17,876 nucleotides of DNA. Source: DATFYM01 sp035315065. GTDB taxonomy: Bacteria > Acidobacteriota > Terriglobia > UBA7540. Under the pieces are notes generated by a model. It did not search any database. It was not told where the DNA came from and was given only the letters and a program-made list of their open reading frames with translations. Both the position numbers and the translations under genes were made by a program. The stretch lies in contig DATFYM010000142.1 of assembly GCA_035315065.1 (NCBI GenBank), forward strand, positions 1 through 17,876, given 5' to 3'. Every line of letters begins with the position of its first letter. Position 1 is the stretch's first letter. Positions 13,858 to 17,876 of this stretch are shown here, in pieces.

Positions 13858-13886
13858 ATTGTATATGCAATACATAGGCAAGGCAA
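13858..13886 (-). promoter_or_regulatory. Candidate promoter and operator of the BrnT-like remnant
   Basis: TTGCCT (13881-13886), 17-bp spacer, TACAAT (13858-13863), 8 nt upstream of the ATG at 13849. The -10 region overlaps a near-perfect 14-bp palindrome, ATTGCATATACAAT (13857-13870 region), a plausible operator for a self-repressing toxin-antitoxin locus. Confidence 0.4.
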
Positions 13887-14092
13887 GTTCCCGGAATCGT
13901 CAAGCTACAGCAGGCACCCATCTGAGGAAGGGGATTACCTGTCGCTGCCAATCGTTAAATCATCACTCATCGCGTGGAAGGAATGCTGGCCTAGGGTCCG
14001 CGCTATCTTGCTTATCCCCAACCTTGCCGCCGCTGCCCACGCCTGCGAACCAGAAGCGGGAACCCCGGCCGATTCGGTCTAGACCCCAATCT

Positions 14093-14114
14093 ACAACGTA
14101 TATACACTTGTTGT
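14093..14114 (+). promoter_or_regulatory. Candidate operator before the second BrnT-like gene
   Basis: ACAAC and GTTGT arms enclose a 12-bp centre containing the perfect palindrome GTATATAC (14098-14105). The element ends one base before the ATG at 14116. The position fits autoregulation by the antitoxin encoded downstream. Confidence 0.35.
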
Positions 14115-14115
14115 G

Positions 14116-14232
14116 ATGAAGGTCAGTTATGTTCTCCACGGCCAGGCCTTTGAGTGGGACGCCGCGAACCTGCGCAAGCGCCGCGTGAGCTTTGAAAAGG
14201 CGTGTGAGGTGTTCTTCGATGAGCATGAATAA
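14116..14232 (+). pseudogene. Truncated BrnT-like toxin
   Basis: 38 residues: MKVSYVLHGQAFEWDAANLRKRRVSFEKACEVFFDEHE, then TAA. FEWDxxNxRKxxVSFExAxxVFFD is the clear N-terminal signature of BrnT ribonuclease toxins, which normally run to about 90 residues. I find no continuation in another frame, so the C-terminal part with the catalytic strands is deleted. The deletion brings the antitoxin gene to within 34 bases of the stop. Another possibility is that this short peptide is kept as a decoy; nothing in the sequence supports or excludes it. Confidence 0.7.
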
Positions 14233-14266
14233 GCGCGTTCGGAAGCGGCTACGGAAGGACCGCCCT

Positions 14267-14512
14267 ATGTCCACGATCAGCATCCGGATTCCCGAGGATG
14301 TAATCGAGGACTTGAAACTGCTCGCGCCGGTGCTGGGGTTTTCCGGCTATCAGCTCCTGCTCCGAGCCTACGTCGGCCAAGGCCTTCGCCGGGATTTGGC
14401 CAAGCTGGAGAAGGACCAAATGAGGCTGGTGGTGGACTGCCTGCGCCGCCGCGGCGTCGACGATCACGTCATCTCGGAAGCGGTGGCCGAGGCCAAGGCA
14501 AGCACGGGCTGA
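14267..14512 (+). CDS. Ribbon-helix-helix antitoxin (CopG/BrnA-like)
   Basis: 81 residues: MSTISIRIPEDVIEDLKLLAPVLGFSGYQLLLRAYVGQGLRRDLAKLEK and onward. The first 20 residues form the beta strand and first helix of a ribbon-helix-helix DNA-binding domain. FSGYQxLLRAYVGQGLRRDL is typical of antitoxins paired with BrnT-type toxins. The ATG at 14267 has an excellent ribosome binding site (GGAAGGA, seven bases upstream); ATG codons at 14219 and 14225, overlapping the toxin remnant, are less likely. A CopG-type C-terminal helix (LRRRGVDDHVISEAVAEAKAS) is present. The antitoxin appears intact while its toxin is truncated, so it could still act as a repressor. Confidence 0.82.
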   Translation: MSTISIRIPEDVIEDLKLLAPVLGFSGYQLLLRAYVGQGLRRDLAKLEKDQMRLVVDCLRRRGVDDHVISEAVAEAKASTG

Positions 14513-14722
14513 GTCGCGGTCGCAGGGCAGGGTAGGTGCGCTGGCGCACACGTGAAAGCCACCGTATGCGCCACCCGCGCAAAATCGCAGCGCTCTGCGC
14601 CAACCGGCGAATGGACCAGCGCTGCGCGCCGAAGGCGGTGTGGTCCGGTCGATCGTGTGATTGGTCAAACCGAGTGTAGCGAAGGCCCCAACCCACGTAG
14701 ACATTCGTAGGGAGAAGCGACT

Positions 14723-15274
14723 TCAGGGTCGGAGGCGTTTCAGCTCTCGGACTCCAGTCCGCAGAGAGCTCACACAGTGGTCCCGCGGTTCGGCTGGTGA
14801 TCGAGTCCACTGATACAGCGTTTCGCTGGCGGTGGGAATCAACTTGTTCCAGTCACTCCCCGCCCTCTTGTAGTCGGTTTCTTCGTCCACTGCCTGCCCA
14901 TTCAGACAAAGAATCCATGTCTCGACGTTGCGCCTCGGGACGAGCCGCGCTATTCGCTCACCCTCACCAACGATCGGGTTCCCACTCTCCGTCAACGTCT
15001 CATCGAGTTGGTTCCAACGCTCTTGCACTGTGCGAGTATCAGCATCGATCATCACGATCAAGGCGGTCAGGGCCCGGGCCTGACGGCTGCGGTACACGTT
15101 TGTTTCCCTCACAAACGTTTTCCGCACCCAGCCTTCAGCACTCCCCTGGCCCGACGGGGATCGGTGAATCCTTATCGCGTACCTTTTCAGCCCGCAGTTG
15201 ACGAGGTATCTGTAGATGAGCATTTCATGATGGTCGTCTTCGAGAACGACGATGACTTGGGACGGTTTACTCAT
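14723..15274 (-). CDS. TOPRIM-like protein, partner of an AAA ATPase
   Basis: 183 residues, not assigned to a named family with confidence. The sequence shows an opening strand and acidic motif QVIVVLEDDHHEMLIYRYL (E12), then GQGSAEGWVRKTFVRE. A hydrophobic strand ending in paired aspartates follows (LIVMIDADT, D77 and D79), then RIARLVPRRNVETWILCLNG. An N-terminal Glu followed by a DxD strand is the TOPRIM layout, seen in OLD-family nucleases and in effectors partnered with ABC-like ATPases. The ATG at 15274 lies inside the ATPase gene end with GGGAGG upstream; the ORFs overlap by 8 bases, implying translational coupling. The start at 15292 is less likely. Likely nuclease or RNA-targeting effector; this is inference. 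Confidence 0.6.
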   Translation of the reverse strand: MSKPSQVIVVLEDDHHEMLIYRYLVNCGLKRYAIRIHRSPSGQGSAEGWVRKTFVRETNVYRSRQARALTALIVMIDADTRTVQERWNQLDETLTESGNPIVGEGERIARLVPRRNVETWILCLNGQAVDEETDYKRAGSDWNKLIPTASETLYQWTRSPAEPRDHCVSSLRTGVRELKRLRP

Positions 15275-16385
15275 CCTCCCACCCACGGGCAATCAATTCT
15301 GAAGGTTGTAAATTCCCATTTGGGTCGGGCTTGAATTTCTCCGTTCGAACATGCCCATTATCCTCGCGAAAGAAGAGCAATCCATGTCTTGACGCCCATT
15401 GATTCAGAATCTCCGGGTGATGGGAGATAAGAATGAGTTGTCCGTCATGGTCGTCGACCGCTTCTTCTGCCACCAGCAGCCATGGTTGTATCTCCCGCAA
15501 CGCGATGAAGTTATCCGGCTCATCGATAAAGACGGTGTGCCCCTGGGCTATCAGGAAATGAAGGATCATGTACAAGGCGAGCAGGCAACGCTGACCTTCT
15601 GAGAGCTCGGATATTGCGTAATTCACCCTCACCCCCAGCCCCGCGAAGCCTGCCTTCCGGGGATCCGCAAAATCAGCTCGAAGCCTTCGTGTGCCGTCTT
15701 CGTCGGCAGAGAATCTGAGACCCTGAAATCCGGTTAGTACGTCCTTCATGGAGGTTAAGAACCTTACATTCTCGTCAGGGTGCGCTTGCACCAAATGGCG
15801 GTACCACCCTGCGAGGTTCGCGAGTTCGTAGTCGGGCTCACGCTCCTCCCTGTCGGCGCTCTCGTCCATGGCCGTTGGATTCACGTCGATCCGAAAACAA
15901 TGAACGGATTCCATCCATTCCACGAAGCGGCGAACGTGTGAGTTGCTCAATTGCGACAGGTGCAACGCGGATTTTGTCGTTTCCAGCGGTACGGTCGTTG
16001 CTTGGTCGCTGTTATTGGGGAAAAAATGTATCTCTCCCTTCGCCAATTCAAATACCGTCGCGCCGGAAACCCTTAGCCGCTCTTGGCTAACCGACAATTG
16101 CTTGGTCTCCGGCGCAAACCCAATCTCGACCCGGTATTCATATTTCTGCCTCTCCAAGAGCGCTTCGATTTCCAAAACCTGGAGAGGAAGATCCAGCCAA
16201 CGGGTGCGTGTGGACTGGGTGAATGGATTTTCATCGCCCTTAATAAACCGCTTGAGATCACGAATCCCGTCGAGCAGCGATGACTTGCCGCTGCCATTCG
16301 CTCCGAGCAGTAATTGCTTCCTCTTCGGTCTGTAGTCGAAGTTGACGAAGCAGCGGAAGTTGTCGAGGTGTACCCGCGTCAGCAT
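15267..16385 (-). CDS. AAA family (ABC/RecF-like) ATPase
   Basis: A 372-residue SMC/ABC-class ATPase without a long coiled coil. Walker A GANGSGKSS is at 28-36, preceded by the RecF-like start MLTRVHLDNFRCFVNFDY. The signature ELSEGQRCLLAL and Walker B TVFIDEPDNFI follow, then a switch in LILISHHPEIL. Insertions between Walker A and the signature are family-specific. Such ATPases (AAA_21/AAA_15 type) are the sensor subunits of several two-gene defence systems, for example Gabija- or PARIS-like modules and AbiL, where they regulate a TOPRIM or other nuclease. The partner here is the downstream TOPRIM-like gene. The ATG at 16385 has no good Shine-Dalgarno sequence but lies just after a TATAAT box. 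Confidence 0.88.
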   Translation of the reverse strand: MLTRVHLDNFRCFVNFDYRPKRKQLLLGANGSGKSSLLDGIRDLKRFIKGDENPFTQSTRTRWLDLPLQVLEIEALLERQKYEYRVEIGFAPETKQLSVSQERLRVSGATVFELAKGEIHFFPNNSDQATTVPLETTKSALHLSQLSNSHVRRFVEWMESVHCFRIDVNPTAMDESADREEREPDYELANLAGWYRHLVQAHPDENVRFLTSMKDVLTGFQGLRFSADEDGTRRLRADFADPRKAGFAGLGVRVNYAISELSEGQRCLLALYMILHFLIAQGHTVFIDEPDNFIALREIQPWLLVAEEAVDDHDGQLILISHHPEILNQWASRHGLLFFREDNGHVRTEKFKPDPNGNLQPSELIARGWEDE

Positions 16386-16393
16386 GGGAACAT

Positions 16394-16399
16394 ATTATA
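16394..16399 (-). promoter_or_regulatory. TATAAT box before the AAA ATPase gene
   Basis: A perfect -10 hexamer eight bases upstream of the ATG at 16385. The transcript would begin at or beside the start codon (leaderless). No convincing -35 hexamer is found 17 bp upstream. Confidence 0.45.
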
Positions 16400-16533
16400 T
16401 AGCGCCGCGATCAATCTTGGGTAGCCGTTATGAGTATTTCATCAGAGGGCAGTTTGCTCAAACTCGTCCGGGTCCGTCCAGAGCCGCATCCGCGAGTGGC
16501 CGCCTTATTCTCGCTCTTACCATGTCGACGCGT

Positions 16534-16719
16534 TTAAGCGCTATTTTTCCAGGCGCGCGCTGCCTGGACCGTGTAGTGCTGGTCAAGCGCCTGCCGGATT
16601 AAGGTCTTGATCACTGCCTGCCCGGCTGATGTCAGCTCCTGCGCCACCTTCTCTAATTCCTCCAGCATGGTCGCCGTGAAGTCGATGCTCACCCCTGAAT
16701 GGGCTGCATGAGGCAGCAC
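16534..16719 (-). CDS. Small ribbon-helix-helix protein (CopG-like antitoxin)
   Basis: 61 residues from a GTG at 16719, or 52 from the GTG at 16692 (VSIDFTATMLEELEKVAQELTSAGQAVIKTLIRQALDQHY). The VSIDFTxxMLEELxxVAxEL strand-helix followed by QAVIKTLIRQALDQHY is a standard ribbon-helix-helix DNA-binding domain. No toxin gene is visible next to it on either strand. It could be an orphan antitoxin or regulator left from a lost module, or a regulator of the adjacent ATPase pair, which lies 148 bases downstream in the same direction. No strong ribosome binding site is seen for either start. Confidence 0.6.
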   Translation of the reverse strand: MLPHAAHSGVSIDFTATMLEELEKVAQELTSAGQAVIKTLIRQALDQHYTVQAARAWKNSA

Positions 16720-16858
16720 TTACGGGGCCGCCTTGAGTTCTAACCAAGAGAGGACTTGCCTTTTCTATAATTGGATGATAGCCTCGTTATGTCCGGCAGA
16801 AGGCAAGCAGGCGGAAGCCAGAGAGTAGCGGGCGCCTTGCCAGGCTGACGGCTGAAAG

Positions 16859-16951
16859 GCTGAGGGCCTTTTGAAAAACGAAGCCACCGATTTGATTGAT
16901 AACAAAGGATCGGCCGTTGCCGGAATCTGGAACGAACCCACCGTTTGGGTG
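16859..16951 (+). repeat. 92-bp direct repeat, copy 1
   Basis: Begins GCTGAGGGCCTTTTGAAAAA, runs through GAAGCCACCGATTTGATTG and GATAACAAAGGATCGGCC, and ends in CCACCGTTTGG. It is nearly identical to copy 2 at 17049-17140; the few differences lie in the second half. A heptamer-like stretch (GGCTGAC, GGCTGAA) precedes it. No protein is plausible in either frame. Confidence 0.9.
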
Positions 16952-17048
16952 CAGAAGGCGGTTGACCGCAGGCAGGCGGTAAAAGGACAGTTGGCGAAAG
17001 TCAGAAGGCCGCAGGGTCCGGAGGAAAGCTGATGGGTGACGGGCGATA

Positions 17049-17140
17049 GCTGAGGGCTTTTGAAAAACGAAGCCACCGATTTGATTGATAACAAAGGATC
17101 GGCCCTCGCCGGAATCAGGAACGAAGCCACCGTTTGGTGG
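17049..17140 (+). repeat. 92-bp direct repeat, copy 2
   Basis: Same element as copy 1, with starts 190 bp apart, again preceded by a heptamer-like stretch (GCTGATG, GGTGACG, GGCGATA). A degenerate third copy may begin at 17440 (GACCGAAGCCATCGACTTAT, then GAAAACAATAGATCGGGCC). Confidence 0.9.
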
Positions 17141-17141
17141 G

Positions 17142-17176
17142 AGTTCTCAGTTTTCTGTTTTCAGCTTTCAGTTTAA
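17142..17176. repeat. Heptamer array after the second direct repeat
   Basis: AGTTCTC, AGTTTTC, TGTTTTC, AGCTTTC, AGTTTAA, with one extra base after the third unit. It adjoins copy 2 of the 92-bp repeat without a gap. Confidence 0.7.
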
Positions 17177-17876
17177 CCGCCTCTGGTGGCCCGATATGAA
17201 CGATTGCGGATTTGTCATAACAACGCCTGAGTCGATCGACAACCGAAATTTGACAGAGGGTTATTTTAAACAGAGATATTGCTAGCTGATCAAAAGCGGC
17301 GGCCATAGGCCGTTCTTGGCTTACGAGCTGAGCCCAGATTTGTGTTGAAACTATGGTGTATTATAGAGTTGAGTAAGTCTATGCGCGACGACCTGCTTTG
17401 GTGAGCACTCAACGGAGCACCCGTCGTGATCATTTTTTCAGGACCGAAGCCATCGACTTATTGAAAACAATAGATCGGGCCCGGGACCGAACCCAAACAC
17501 GGACCCATTTTCGAAATTCACCAAGGCGGAGGCAAAAAGCGGGGCTTTTCGAAAGAATGGGGCAAGTCGAGTGGTTCATGTCAAATTCTAATCCGATGGG
17601 GATGGCCGCTCTCGTCCGGGAAAAAATAGAACCGTGGAGGGCTTAAGGGCGGTGCTAGTCAAGCGGTGAACGTGGTGCATCAATCCTGGGGAGCGGGCCA
17701 GTCGGCGGTTGGCGCTCCCGGCTCTGTTGTGCAGGCCCCCAATACGCCGATAACTGCGGCGGGTCGCATATCGGCATGAACGTAGTGGCTGGTAAGGCGC
17801 TGTCGGTTGGCGTGTTGGGGCTCGACCAAATTTCGGCTCTGGAAGCGGAACTTACACCTCTGAGGTGTGAAATGCG
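17177..17876. other. Gene-free end of the window
   Basis: I find no convincing gene. 17440-17510 is a degenerate third copy of the 92-bp element. 17300-17320 contains a GGCC-ATA-GGCC mini-palindrome. 17684-17714 can pair GGAGCG with CGCTCC around a 17-nt loop. Near the edge, ACACCTC-T-GAGGTGT (17854-17868) is a perfect 7-bp inverted repeat. The open frame at 17398-17646 has arginine-rich repeat-derived content and is not proposed as a gene. Confidence 0.5.

Noticed and set aside
14249..14704. 151-residue minus-strand frame near 14.5 kb
   Set aside because: It lies antisense to the ribbon-helix-helix antitoxin, which has a strong ribosome binding site and clear family motifs. The frame has no recognisable domain.
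16765..17130. 121-residue minus-strand frame as a gene
   Set aside because: It simply translates both copies of the 92-bp repeat; the internal duplication (DPLLSIKSVASFFK twice) mirrors the DNA repeat.
16859..17140. CRISPR array
   Set aside because: Only two good copies of ~92 bp with a ~98-bp gap, and no cas genes. Not CRISPR-like.
17398..17646. 82-residue plus-strand frame as a gene
   Set aside because: Most of it covers the degenerate third repeat copy, and no ribosome binding site or family pattern is visible.

Overview
The window looks like a chromosomal segment of a GC-rich, Gram-negative-type bacterium. Acidobacteriota is my best guess. The grounds are the mix of families (Uma2, DUF1572/DinB, four-helix-bundle protein, redoxin fused to a DsbD-alpha-like domain), the codon use, and repeat-rich spacers of a style I associate with that phylum. 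This is inference; no rRNA or marker gene is present. There are no rRNA or tRNA genes and no CRISPR array that I can see.

Layout. 1-126 is the tail of a probable transposase. 169-2708 (minus strand) is sucC-sucD, succinyl-CoA ligase, with a small four-helix-bundle gene wedged between the two subunits and flanked by inverted octamer arrays. 2935-7748 holds an ABC-2 exporter whose ATPase (2935-3939) and permease (6900-7748) are separated by a DinB-like protein and, on the minus strand, a two-domain acyltransferase resembling OlsF, the bifunctional ornithine-lipid synthase. 7736-10215 (minus) is iscS-mnmA, a cysteine desulfurase followed by the tRNA 2-thiouridylase that uses its sulfur. 10346-10993 is a Uma2-type protein.

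The best single finding is at 11405-12532 (minus): a secreted redoxin fused to a DsbD-alpha-like domain. It reads straight through one in-frame UGA exactly where the first cysteine of the CPFC motif should be. A 7-bp hairpin with a GUC loop follows at the usual distance for a bacterial SECIS element. I annotate it as a selenoprotein (Sec95, UxxC).

12735-16719 is an accessory island. It has a Phd/YefM-ParE-CopG toxin-antitoxin cluster with a nonsense codon in the toxin, two broken BrnT-like toxins (one with an intact ribbon-helix-helix antitoxin), a translationally coupled AAA ATPase plus TOPRIM-like protein that looks like a defence module, and another ribbon-helix-helix protein. From 16720 to the end I find no gene, only repeats, including a ~92-bp direct repeat.

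Across the whole window most gene junctions carry short tandem arrays with a strict 7-, 8- or 9-bp period. The unit sequence differs at each junction, and many arrays are arranged as inverted pairs. They reach up to, and sometimes into, start and stop codons, and supply the last residues of IscS and SucD.
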